Assembly (NCBI RefSeq): GCF_024206475.1 | Contig: NZ_JAMBPR010000079.1 | Coordinates: forward strand, 1 to 32,565 | Direction: 5' to 3' | DNA: 32,565 nucleotides | Source: Paraburkholderia sp. CNPSo 3274 | GTDB taxonomy: Bacteria; Pseudomonadota; Gammaproteobacteria; Burkholderiales; Burkholderiaceae | Notes under the pieces: generated by a model | Database searches by the model: none | Told to the model about the DNA's origin: nothing | What the model saw: the letters and a program-made list of their open reading frames with translations, nothing else | In this document: one piece after another, positions 8,354-16,342 of the stretch | Layout of the letters: each line of letters begins with the position of its first letter | How positions within the stretch are numbered: position 1 is the first letter of the stretch | Translations under genes and position numbers: made by a program

Positions 8354-9742
8354 GTGAGTGCAGAGAAAAACACGTCGCAATGGCAGGAATTCATTGGCGG
8401 ATGCCTCGATTTCCGTCCGGAAGAGGGCGTCTATCGTATTGCGCGGGAGATGTTCACGGAGCCGCAATTGTTCGACCTGGAGATGGAGTTCATCTTCGAG
8501 AAAACCTGGATCTACGCGTGCCACGAGAGCGAGATCCCCAAGCCCCACGACTTCATGACGATGCGCGCGGGCCGTCAGCCCATGATCATCTCGCGCGACG
8601 GCAACGGTCAGCTCAACGCGATGATCAACGCATGCCAGCATCGCGGCGCGACCCTCACGCGTATGGGCAAAGGCAATCAGTCGACCTTCACCTGCCCCTT
8701 TCATGCGTGGTGCTACAAGAGCGACGGACGCCTGGTCAAGGTCAAGGCGCCAGGTGAATACTGCGACGACTTCGACAAATCCACGCGCGGCCTGAAAAAA
8801 GCACGCATCGCAAGCTACAAGGGCTTCGTGTTCATCAGCCTCGACGCCGATGCGACCGACACGCTCGAGGACTATCTCGGCGATGCGCGCATCTTCTTCG
8901 ACATGATGGTCGCGCAATCGCCCACGGGCGAGCTCGAGGTGCTGCCGGGCAAGTCCACGTACACCTACGAAGGCAACTGGAAGCTGCAGAACGAAAACGG
9001 CCTCGACGGGTACCACGTGAGCACGGTGCACTACAACTACGTCGCCACGGTGCAGCACCGCCACGAATCGAACGCCCAGAAGGGCGGTGCGACGAGCGGA
9101 ACGCTCGACTACAGCAAGCTTGGCGCAGGCGATTCCGAGACCGACGACGGCTGGTTCGCATTCAGGAACGGCCATAGCGTGCTGTTCAGCGACATGCCGA
9201 ACCCCAGTGTGCGTCCGGGCTACGGCAGCGTCATGCCGCGCCTCGTCGAGGCACAGGGGCAGCAGAAGGCCGAATGGATGATGCATCGTCTGCGCAACCT
9301 GAACATCTATCCGAGCCTCTTTTTCATGGATCAGATCAGCTCCCAGCTTCGCATCGTGCGTCCGGTCGCCTGGAACAAGACTGAGGTCACCAGCCAGTGC
9401 ATCGGCGTGAAGGGCGAATCGGATCAGGATCGCGAGAGCCGTATTCGGCAGTTCGAAGACTTCTTCAATGTTTCGGGCATGGGCACGCCGGACGATCTCG
9501 TGGAGTTCCGCGAGCAGCAACGCGGCTTCCAGGCGCGCCTCGAGCGCTGGAGCGACATCTCTCGCGGACACCACAAGTGGGTGGCAGGCGAGACGGCAAA
9601 TACGCGCCTGCTCGGCATCGAACCTGTGATGTGCGGCACGGAGCTGACCCACGAGGGGCTTTACGTCAACCAGCACGGTGCGTGGCAGACCTACCTCAAG
9701 AAGGGGCTCGCACAGAAGTCGAACGTTACGAAGGAGGCCTGA
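8354..9742 (+). CDS. antA: Anthranilate 1,2-dioxygenase, large (alpha) subunit
   Basis: A 462-residue Rieske non-haem iron oxygenase alpha subunit of the benzoate/anthranilate group. The Rieske [2Fe-2S] ligands are C94-x-H96 (ACQHRG) and C114-x2-H117 (TCPFHAWC). The mononuclear iron site shows NENGLDGYHVSTVHYNY, with H221 and H226. With AntB and AntC it dihydroxylates anthranilate, with spontaneous loss of CO2 and ammonia, to catechol. The GTG at 8354 is chosen because AGGAGGAG lies 9-16 bases before it. antB follows after 3 bp. A benzoate dioxygenase is the closest alternative, but the neighbouring indole genes and absence of a benD-type dehydrogenase favour anthranilate. Confidence 0.9.
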   Translation: MSAEKNTSQWQEFIGGCLDFRPEEGVYRIAREMFTEPQLFDLEMEFIFEKTWIYACHESEIPKPHDFMTMRAGRQPMIISRDGNGQLNAMINACQHRGATLTRMGKGNQSTFTCPFHAWCYKSDGRLVKVKAPGEYCDDFDKSTRGLKKARIASYKGFVFISLDADATDTLEDYLGDARIFFDMMVAQSPTGELEVLPGKSTYTYEGNWKLQNENGLDGYHVSTVHYNYVATVQHRHESNAQKGGATSGTLDYSKLGAGDSETDDGWFAFRNGHSVLFSDMPNPSVRPGYGSVMPRLVEAQGQQKAEWMMHRLRNLNIYPSLFFMDQISSQLRIVRPVAWNKTEVTSQCIGVKGESDQDRESRIRQFEDFFNVSGMGTPDDLVEFREQQRGFQARLERWSDISRGHHKWVAGETANTRLLGIEPVMCGTELTHEGLYVNQHGAWQTYLKKGLAQKSNVTKEA

Positions 9743-9745
9743 ACC

Positions 9746-10237
9746 ATGTCCGTCACCCTGCAACAATCGGTCGAGCAGTTTCTCTATCGCAAGGCCGAGC
9801 TCTGCGACGCGCAGAGCTGGGACGAGTACCTCGCCCTCTTCGACGAGAACAGCGAATTTCACGTACCCCAGTGGGACTTCGAGCATGTGTACACGACCGA
9901 CCCGAAGCGCGGCATGTCGCTCATCTACTATGCGAATCGCACGGGGCTCGAGGATCGTGTGTTCCGCCTGCGCACGGGAAAGTCGGCGGCGTCGACGCCG
10001 CTGCCGCGCACGCTGCACCAGATCACCAACGTCCGCATTTCGGAGCGCGAACGCGGCGAGCTGGAAGTCAAGGCCAACTGGGCCACGTTCTACGCCCGGC
10101 ATGGCGTTGCCGAACACTTCTTCGGACACGTCACCTACCAGCTGCGCCCAGCCGGCGAGACCTGGAAAATCGCTCGCAAGCACGTGCTCCTGCTGAACGA
10201 CACGATCAACGCAGTGCTCGATTTCTACCATCTGTAA
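9746..10237 (+). CDS. antB: Anthranilate 1,2-dioxygenase, small (beta) subunit
   Basis: A 163-residue beta subunit of ring-hydroxylating dioxygenases (SnoaL/NTF2-like cone fold). It is structural and forms the alpha3beta3 hexamer with AntA. Recognisable blocks are EQFLYRKAELCDAQSWDEYL near the start, SLIYYANRTGLEDRVFRLRT in the middle and the C-terminal HVLLLNDTINAVLDFYHL. A strong ribosome site (GAAGGAGG) overlaps the end of antA, and only 3 bp separate the genes, so translation is probably coupled. Confidence 0.92.
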   Translation: MSVTLQQSVEQFLYRKAELCDAQSWDEYLALFDENSEFHVPQWDFEHVYTTDPKRGMSLIYYANRTGLEDRVFRLRTGKSAASTPLPRTLHQITNVRISERERGELEVKANWATFYARHGVAEHFFGHVTYQLRPAGETWKIARKHVLLLNDTINAVLDFYHL

Positions 10238-10253
10238 GCGGGAGTGCCACGAG

Positions 10254-11291
10254 ATGAGCCACAAGGTTGCCTTCAGTTTTGCCGATGGCAAGACGGCGTT
10301 CTTCGATGTCCGAGCAGGTGAGCTCCTGCTCGACGCCGCGCTGCGCAATGGCGTCAACATCCCGCTCGACTGCCGTGAGGGCGTGTGTGGAACTTGCCAG
10401 GGGCGCTGCGAATCGGGCAGCTATACGCAGGACTATGTCGACGAAGAGACGCTGTCTGCCGACGACCTCGCTGCGCGCAAGATCCTGTCCTGCCAGACGC
10501 GCGTGCAATCCGATGCGTCCTTCTACTTCGACTTCGATTCGAGCCTTTGTGGCGCGAGCCGGACTACTTTGCAAACTGGCAAGGTCACCGCCGTGAAGCA
10601 GGTCTCGGAAACGACGGCGATCCTGCATCTGGACGCGAGTGCCCATCCCGGGCGGCTCGATTTTCTGCCGGGCCAGTACGCCCGCGTGAAGGTGCCGGGC
10701 GCGGACGTTTGGCGATCCTATTCGTTCGCGCACCGGCCTGAGGACGGAAACCAGATCCAGTTCCTGATCCGTCTGCTGCCCGACGGCGCGATGAGCAACT
10801 ATATGCGCGAGCGCTGCCAGCCGGGCCAGACGGTCGAGTTCGAGGCGCCGCTGGGCACGTTCTATCTACGCGAGGTGGAGCGGCCGCTGGTGATGGTCGC
10901 AGGCGGTACGGGTCTGTCCGCATTTCTGGGCATGCTCGACGATCTCGCGCACAAGGGCGGCTGTGGCCAGAGGGTCCATCTGTACTATGGTGTGACGAAC
11001 GCGCGGGATCTATGCGAGCTCGATCGTTTGAAGTCCTACGAGCAGCGCATCCCGAACTTCGCGTGCGATATCGTTGTGATGAATCCCTCTGAAGCATGGC
11101 AGGGCAAGACGGGGCTTATTCCCGAACATTTCGACCGCGGGATGCTGGAAGCGAACCCGTTCGACATGTATGTCTGCGGACCGCCGCCGATGGTCGAGGC
11201 AATCAAGACGTGGCTTGCAAGCGAACGACTGGAAGGCCGTCTTTACTACGAAAAATTCGGGGACAGCAACAGCGCGCAGTCGTCCTCCTGA
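10254..11291 (+). CDS. antC: Anthranilate 1,2-dioxygenase electron-transfer component (reductase)
   Basis: A 345-residue reductase that passes electrons from NADH through FAD and a [2Fe-2S] centre to the AntA Rieske cluster. The N-terminal plant-type ferredoxin domain has C40, C45, C48 and C80 (CREGVCGTC ... LSC). The FAD domain carries RSYSFAHRPE, the flavin-binding RxYS motif. The NAD domain has VMVAGGTGLSAF and ends with YVCGPPPMVEAIKTWL. The gene starts 16 bp after antB with GGGAG upstream and closes the antABC operon. The same architecture is found in BenC; its role follows from antAB. Confidence 0.93.
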   Translation: MSHKVAFSFADGKTAFFDVRAGELLLDAALRNGVNIPLDCREGVCGTCQGRCESGSYTQDYVDEETLSADDLAARKILSCQTRVQSDASFYFDFDSSLCGASRTTLQTGKVTAVKQVSETTAILHLDASAHPGRLDFLPGQYARVKVPGADVWRSYSFAHRPEDGNQIQFLIRLLPDGAMSNYMRERCQPGQTVEFEAPLGTFYLREVERPLVMVAGGTGLSAFLGMLDDLAHKGGCGQRVHLYYGVTNARDLCELDRLKSYEQRIPNFACDIVVMNPSEAWQGKTGLIPEHFDRGMLEANPFDMYVCGPPPMVEAIKTWLASERLEGRLYYEKFGDSNSAQSSS

Positions 11292-11387
11292 CGCTGCTGA
11301 TGCCGGGGCGCCTTGGGGTGTTTCGGTATTTTGTCTGGGCACGGGGTGGTTTACCATTGAGCATTCGTCAACCTCCCGTGAAACGCC

Positions 11388-12386
11388 ATGCCTTCCCCCG
11401 CTTTCAACGACAGTCGAGGTATTGACGCGCTGAGTCGAGATCTTCAGGGCGCGCGGGAATGGATGGCGTCGATTTGCGGACCCCATGGGCTGCAGGTACG
11501 CAGCCCTAAGGAACTGCAATTCCATCATTCTGGAACGGTGATGCGTTCCATGGCCAGCACGCTGGGGTATGTGGAGTACGGTACCGATGTCACCGTCTCG
11601 GTGCACAATGATGCGCCGCTAAACAGCTATAGCGTCAGCCTGCCTCTCACCGGCCAGCAGGAGCTCGCGGCGCAGGGCCGCCTGTGGCTGTCGGACCAGG
11701 ACAGGGGCCTCGTTCTGTCGCCGCATGAGACGCAGGACCTTGCGATCATGGGCAACTGTCGCAAGATCATCGTTTCGATTCCGATTCCGGCCCTGCGTCA
11801 GGTGCTCGAGGGACTTCTGCAACGCCCGCTCGACGCTGCGTTGACCTTTGAGCCCCAGATGAATGCCGCCGAAGGCGACCAGGCGGCCTGGTGGCGCATG
11901 GTCAAGTTCTTGCTGGCCGAGATGGGACAGGCGGGGCCGTTGCTCAATCATCAGCAGATGGCAGGGGATCTCGAGCAGGCGCTGATCAAAGGGCTGCTGC
12001 TTGCTCAGCCGCATAACTACTCGAATGCGCTTGCCGAGGCGATGCGGCCTTCATGTCCGCACTACCTGTTGCGAGCGAAACAGTTCATTCACGACAACGC
12101 ACGTGAGAATATCGCACTCGAAGACATCGAGCGTGCTGCGGGCGTGTCGCGCTACAAGTTGTTCGAAGGCTTCCGGCAGCACTTCGGGCTTGCGCCGATG
12201 GCGTATTTGAAGAAGCACCGGCTCGAAGCGGTACGGCGCGAGATGCTCTCGGACTACTCGGAGCGCAACGTTTCTTCCATCGCGATGAACTGGGGCTTTT
12301 CGCATCTCGGCCGCTTTTCCAACGACTACAAGCAACTCTTCGGCGAAACGCCATCGCAGACACTGAAGCGCGCTTCAAGACGTTAG
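11388..12386 (+). CDS. AraC/XylS-family regulator, probable anthranilate-responsive activator
   Basis: A 332-residue regulator. Residues from about 20 to 200 form an AraC-binding-like effector domain. The C-terminal ~105 residues carry the two helix-turn-helix units (IALEDIERAAGVSRYKLFEG and NVSSIAMNWGFSHLGRFSND, then YKQLFGETPSQTL). It lies 96 bp downstream of antC on the same strand, the usual place for an AntR-type activator of antABC. By inference it is one of two candidates for binding the paired GGATAG boxes. The start at ATG 11388 has only a weak ribosome site, so a slightly different start is possible. The effector (anthranilate) is inferred from position only. Confidence 0.85.
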   Translation: MPSPAFNDSRGIDALSRDLQGAREWMASICGPHGLQVRSPKELQFHHSGTVMRSMASTLGYVEYGTDVTVSVHNDAPLNSYSVSLPLTGQQELAAQGRLWLSDQDRGLVLSPHETQDLAIMGNCRKIIVSIPIPALRQVLEGLLQRPLDAALTFEPQMNAAEGDQAAWWRMVKFLLAEMGQAGPLLNHQQMAGDLEQALIKGLLLAQPHNYSNALAEAMRPSCPHYLLRAKQFIHDNARENIALEDIERAAGVSRYKLFEGFRQHFGLAPMAYLKKHRLEAVRREMLSDYSERNVSSIAMNWGFSHLGRFSNDYKQLFGETPSQTLKRASRR

Positions 12387-12672
12387 ATCGCCCGGCTTCG
12401 AGACAGGCGAAGGCAGTGTGGACGGAGTGCTCGCGCTCGGGCATCAAGGCGACGTGCGCCGCTTGACGAGGCAAGCTTTGCCCCGTGGCGTGCAGGCAGT
12501 TTCAGGACATGCGGGCAGGATTCTGTGAACTGTCAATGCAGCACGGCACTGAGCAGCAGGGAAGGGATTCACCGTGTGGGGACTAACGAATGTCTCTACA
12601 AGCATTCTCGTGCGCCATACCGGCGGACTCGAGTCTAGCCGGCGTGCATGGCGCGAACGCTCGATCAGCGTG

Positions 12673-13626
12673 TCACTGGAAATGATGAACGTAGCGCAGC
12701 ACCAGGCGCGTTCCCTCGGGCCGGTTGCGCGCATCCGCCTCGAAATAGGCATTGAACATCAGGTGGTCGTGCTGGGAGAAGCTGTACATTGCCCCCGGGC
12801 CGATCGCCCACACCGCTTCACGCTGCCCCGGCACATTCTGGCCATTCACCTTCATGTCGGTGATCTGGCGCAGCCAGTAACCGTTGAGGCCGATTCGCAA
12901 GCCTGGCATCACCTCGTATTCCGTGGCGATGTTGGCGTGCAGCGCCTGTCCGGCCTGCGATGAAGTCGCGCCGTCCCCCAAGCCCTGATTCGGCCGATTG
13001 TTCGTGGCGTTCCAGAGATAGTGCAGCCGCCAGGAAACCGTCCACTTCGGATTGATCCAGACTGTCGCGGCCCAGTATGGATCGATTGACCAGAAGCCGC
13101 TGCCGGGGTTGATCGCTTTGCCCGGGTCATAGGCACCCGTTGGCGCAATGATCTGGAGTTCGAAGCGGTGCGCAAAGCGCGGTCCGTCCGGGCCCATTAC
13201 CGGATCGAACTGGATGAAGGGCCCCACAAGCAGATCGCCGAACCCCGTGCGTGCATTAAGCGCCACGTCGCCCATGCCGTCGTCGGTGTGGGCCGATGCC
13301 ACCCACGGCAGGATCACGTCGACGCCCGGATGCGCGCCGGCAATCGTGAAGGGCGACTGATAAACGAGTTGCGTCAGGCCCGCGAAGATATCGACGTTCT
13401 GCTTCGGCAAGGCGACCTTGTTTCCGGCGTTGTCGTTGATACGGTCTGCCGTGTAGTACTCGAGGTACTGCGTTGCATACCAGCCGGACCCCGCCGGCGG
13501 TGCACCATCGAGGAAGCTCGTGAAGCCGAGGTTGACGTTGGGCAGGTCGCCCGCTATTGCCGATCCTGTGCTCAGGAGTCCAGAAAGAGCGAAGAAGAGC
13601 AGCATGCGGGAAGTGGAGTGCTTCAT
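12673..13626 (-). CDS. Outer-membrane channel of the MetA-pathway/SphA-like family
   Basis: A 317-residue exported protein. The signal peptide is MKHSTSRMLLFFALSGLL..., with probable cleavage after SAIA. The mature part has alternating beta-strand pattern, many aromatic residues and a C-terminus ending in aromatic HHFQ, all typical of outer-membrane barrels. It resembles the 'MetA-pathway of phenol degradation' family, whose members are often encoded in aromatic catabolic operons and thought to help uptake of hydrophobic substrates. It is the fifth and last gene of the indole operon, 49 bp after the flavin reductase, with AAAAGGT before the ATG. A role in indole or related substrate entry is inferred. 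Confidence 0.8.
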   Translation of the reverse strand: MKHSTSRMLLFFALSGLLSTGSAIAGDLPNVNLGFTSFLDGAPPAGSGWYATQYLEYYTADRINDNAGNKVALPKQNVDIFAGLTQLVYQSPFTIAGAHPGVDVILPWVASAHTDDGMGDVALNARTGFGDLLVGPFIQFDPVMGPDGPRFAHRFELQIIAPTGAYDPGKAINPGSGFWSIDPYWAATVWINPKWTVSWRLHYLWNATNNRPNQGLGDGATSSQAGQALHANIATEYEVMPGLRIGLNGYWLRQITDMKVNGQNVPGQREAVWAIGPGAMYSFSQHDHLMFNAYFEADARNRPEGTRLVLRYVHHFQ

Positions 13627-13675
13627 GGCGGCAAACCTTTTAAATACGTAATGCTAAATAATATTATTAAATTAA

Positions 13676-14200
13676 TTACGGATTATTGGTTACCGCGCCG
13701 TATTGCCCGGAATGGAAGACCAGCGGCGCGTGGCCATCTGCTTCGAAATGCTCGATCTGCCCGATAAAGATCAGGTGATCGCCGCCTTCGTGCTGCGTCA
13801 GATTGCGACACACGAAATGTGCGCTGCAGCCGTCGAGCACCATGGTGCCACCAAGGCTTTCACGGCAGGCGAGACCGATGTACTTGTCGGGCGACGGTTT
13901 CGAAAAGCGGCGCGACAGGTCGGTCTGGTCTTCGGCCAGCACGTTGATCGCGAAGTAGCCGGCATGGACGAAATCCGCGCAACTGGGTGAAGTCTTGCCG
14001 ATACTCCAGATCACGAGTGGTGGATCGAGCGACAGTGACGCGAACGAGTTTGCGGTCAGACCGATCTTGCGGCCATCCCGTGCGGCGGCTGTGATGACAG
14101 TAACACCAGTCGGATATTGCCCGAAGGCGTTGCGCAATTGCCGCATCGTATTGAGCTGGTCATCGGATTTCGCGGCGGTGGGTTCGAGCGTGCTGCACAT
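13676..14200 (-). CDS. iifD: Flavin reductase partner of the indole monooxygenase
   Basis: A 174-residue flavin reductase-like (FMN-binding split-barrel) protein. Conserved blocks are FGQYPTGVTVIT, LTANSFASLSLDPPLVIWSI, FAINVLAEDQ and the C-terminal PLVFHSGQYGAV. It supplies reduced flavin to the oxygenase encoded just upstream, like StyB for StyA. The open frame has an upstream GTG overlapping the iifC stop, but AAAAGGAG lies between that GTG and the ATG at 14200, so the ATG is the better start. The gap to iifC is 23 bp. The name follows the iif cluster of Acinetobacter; homologues in Cupriavidus have been called ind genes. Confidence 0.82.
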   Translation of the reverse strand: MCSTLEPTAAKSDDQLNTMRQLRNAFGQYPTGVTVITAAARDGRKIGLTANSFASLSLDPPLVIWSIGKTSPSCADFVHAGYFAINVLAEDQTDLSRRFSKPSPDKYIGLACRESLGGTMVLDGCSAHFVCRNLTQHEGGDHLIFIGQIEHFEADGHAPLVFHSGQYGAVTNNP

Positions 14201-14223
14201 AAGGTTTCTCCTTTTCGTGTTCA

Positions 14224-15462
14224 CTACGCGGCCCGCGCAGCGTGTTCGTCGATCAGCGCCATGCAGGCGGTCGGATCAAACCACCACGGCGAGAACGTGC
14301 GCGGGTCGTCGAAGCCGTTGGCAATCGTCGAGGCCAGCGAGGGAAACTGACCGGCCGCGCCGAGCAACTCGAGAATGTGCGGCGGCGGTGGCGTGAGCAG
14401 CGAGTTCGTCCACCTGACGACCTCTTTCGCGTACGGCCAGTAACGGTCGAAAGTCTGCTGCATCCAGTCCTCGCTGAAGGCAGCCCTGTTGCGCTCGAGA
14501 ATGGCATCGAGATAGACCTTCGTGCACTTGGCAGCATTGTTCGAACCCTGGCCTGTAATCGGATCGTTCACGACGATCGCGTCGGCCATGCCGAACACGG
14601 TCTTGCCGGAAGGCAGCCTGAAGTAGGGATTGCGCACAGTCGGCGCGAAACGGCCGCTCAACACGCCGTTGGGGTCGGTCAGTTCTACGTTTGCGCAGCG
14701 CTCGGCTTCCCACGGCAGATATTGGCGGAGAAAGGCCAGACTGGTCTCGAGATGCTGCTCGGCTGTCTTGACGCCTGCCCAGCAATCTAGCTGACCGCCG
14801 GGAATGCCTTCGAACACCATGATTTCGCACAGACCATTCGTGGTCAGAGCGGGGAAGGCAAAGTATTCGCCCACGCCCGGAATCAGATTGAAGCGTACGC
14901 GCGAGTAGGGCGTCGACGGCGTCATGCCCTTCACGTAGGTCAGCGCGAGCGCGCGCTGCGGCTTGTCGAAAGGGCTGCGTTCGGCGTTGCGGCCTAGCAA
15001 ATTTACGATCTCCCCCTTGCCGGCTGCCAGCAGCACGAGGTCATGGCTCCTTGCGAGCTCTTCCATTTCTGGCACGCCGACCTCGCAGATCCGCACGTCG
15101 GCACCACGTTGGACGACGGCTTCGAGCCAGGCCGACATCTTGACGCGCTGATCGACGGATTGTGCCGGTTGAGTCAGGCGCGCGGACCAGTCGATGAGCT
15201 TGCGGCCCGGCAGGTCCGGATGCGGGACCGCGAAGCCAATCCCCTCCACGGGAGGGCAGGACGCGTCCCACCAGTTCAGGCCGAGATCGCGCTCGATCTG
15301 CAGAGAGGCGTTGAACATGCACTGACTCGACATGACCTTGCCGGTGCGGATTTGCTGTGCATCGCGATTGGTCGCGAGCGTGACTTCATAGCCGCGGTCG
15401 AGCAGGGCGAGCGCCAGTTGCAGACCAGACTGGCCGGCGCCGACAATGGCAATTTTTCTCAT
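14224..15462 (-). CDS. iifC: Indole oxygenase, StyA-like flavin monooxygenase
   Basis: A 412-residue two-component flavoprotein monooxygenase of the styrene-monooxygenase type. The N-terminal Rossmann motif is IAIVGAGQSGLQLALAL (GxGxxG at residues 8-13). A C-terminal flavin block reads DAIVVNDPITGQGSNNAAK. There is no NAD(P)H domain, consistent with dependence on the reductase encoded downstream. In iif clusters this enzyme oxygenates indole at C2-C3. The frame extends 40 codons further upstream, but ATG 15462 (MRKIAIVG) has GAGGT about 9 bases before it and opens the fold correctly. Styrene monooxygenase is the alternative; the ant genes and absence of styrene-oxide isomerase argue for indole. 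Confidence 0.85.
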   Translation of the reverse strand: MRKIAIVGAGQSGLQLALALLDRGYEVTLATNRDAQQIRTGKVMSSQCMFNASLQIERDLGLNWWDASCPPVEGIGFAVPHPDLPGRKLIDWSARLTQPAQSVDQRVKMSAWLEAVVQRGADVRICEVGVPEMEELARSHDLVLLAAGKGEIVNLLGRNAERSPFDKPQRALALTYVKGMTPSTPYSRVRFNLIPGVGEYFAFPALTTNGLCEIMVFEGIPGGQLDCWAGVKTAEQHLETSLAFLRQYLPWEAERCANVELTDPNGVLSGRFAPTVRNPYFRLPSGKTVFGMADAIVVNDPITGQGSNNAAKCTKVYLDAILERNRAAFSEDWMQQTFDRYWPYAKEVVRWTNSLLTPPPPHILELLGAAGQFPSLASTIANGFDDPRTFSPWWFDPTACMALIDEHAARAA

Positions 15463-15517
15463 AGCGAATACCTCGAAGTCGAAAGAGCAGGGAAGAATGT
15501 TTGCGAAGTGACGGGTG

Positions 15518-16306
15518 TTACTCAGCCAGTCTCGGAATGGCCGGCACGGCCTGTTCGGGGCCCATCGCCGAATATCCGCCATCGACGGCGTAGTCGGCCC
15601 CGGTCACGAAGCTGGCTGCATCGCTGCACAGGAAGGTGACGACATGCGCGATTTCCTCCGGGTTACCGACGCGTCCAAGCAGATGAAAGGGCGCGGCCAC
15701 GCGGTCGGTCTTTGCGCGATCGCCATGCGTGAGTTCGTCCATCACGCGCGACCAGGTCCAGCCGGGCGAAACCGAATTCACGCGGATCCGGTCCTGGGAC
15801 AGGTCCATCGCCATGTTGCGCGTGAGTGCCTTGAGCGCGGCTTTCGAGGTCGGGTAGAGCCAACGCCCCGTTTGAGCGCACTCGGCCGAGATCGAGCTGA
15901 AGTTGACGATCGATCCGCCGCCGCGCTCGACCATATACGGATGCACGGCCTTGACCAGCATGACCGCCGAGATCACGTTTACGTTCATCGCGGCGAGCCA
16001 GTCGTTTCGGCCTGCCTGGATGCCGTTGTCCACATAGCTGCAGGCCAGATTGACGAGGATGTCTATGCCGCCGAACTGCCGCGCGGATCTCGCAACCGCT
16101 TGCTCCAGCGCGCTATCGCTGGTGATGTCGGTTTCGATGAAGAGACCGTTGGCGCCGAGCGTCTCGGCTACGCGTCTGCCGTGCTGAACGTCGATATCGA
16201 GCACGACCACGCTGGCGCCGGCGGCAGCGAGATCCCGGGCGACAGCCGCGCCGATCAGCGTGGCGCCACCCGTCACGATGGCGGTTTTGCCTGCGAGTGA
16301 GGTCAT
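15518..16306 (-). CDS. iifB: Short-chain dehydrogenase of indole catabolism
   Basis: A 262-residue classical SDR. The cofactor motif TGGATLIG is at residues 12-19, an acidic residue after beta-2 (LDID) suggests NAD preference, and the active site is Ser138, Tyr151 and Lys155 (YPTSK). The usual NNAG is NLAC at 86-89. In iif clusters the SDR is proposed to oxidise the indole-2,3-dihydrodiol to 3-hydroxyindolin-2-one. ATG 16306 is preferred (GGAG nine bases upstream, within the alternative start context); an in-frame ATG at 16321 would add five residues. It lies 36 bp after iifA and 55 bp before iifC. Confidence 0.8.
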   Translation of the reverse strand: MTSLAGKTAIVTGGATLIGAAVARDLAAAGASVVVLDIDVQHGRRVAETLGANGLFIETDITSDSALEQAVARSARQFGGIDILVNLACSYVDNGIQAGRNDWLAAMNVNVISAVMLVKAVHPYMVERGGGSIVNFSSISAECAQTGRWLYPTSKAALKALTRNMAMDLSQDRIRVNSVSPGWTWSRVMDELTHGDRAKTDRVAAPFHLLGRVGNPEEIAHVVTFLCSDAASFVTGADYAVDGGYSAMGPEQAVPAIPRLAE

Positions 16307-16342
16307 GATGGCTTGCTCCATGATCTTGAGAGGATGATTCGG

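Noticed and set aside
8306..10360. 684-codon open frame on the minus strand across antA and antB
   Set aside because: It is antisense to two clearly conserved dioxygenase genes, and its translation is low-complexity Arg/Val/Leu-rich with no domain; GC-rich codon bias explains it.
8354..11291. Benzoate dioxygenase (benABC)
   Set aside because: The architecture is shared, but no benD-like diol dehydrogenase follows and the upstream pathway makes anthranilate, whose dioxygenation gives catechol directly.
14224..15462. Styrene monooxygenase (StyA) of a styrene pathway
   Set aside because: The family is right, but no styrene-oxide isomerase or phenylacetaldehyde dehydrogenase is nearby, and the SDR, DLH-SnoaL and ant genes point to indole.
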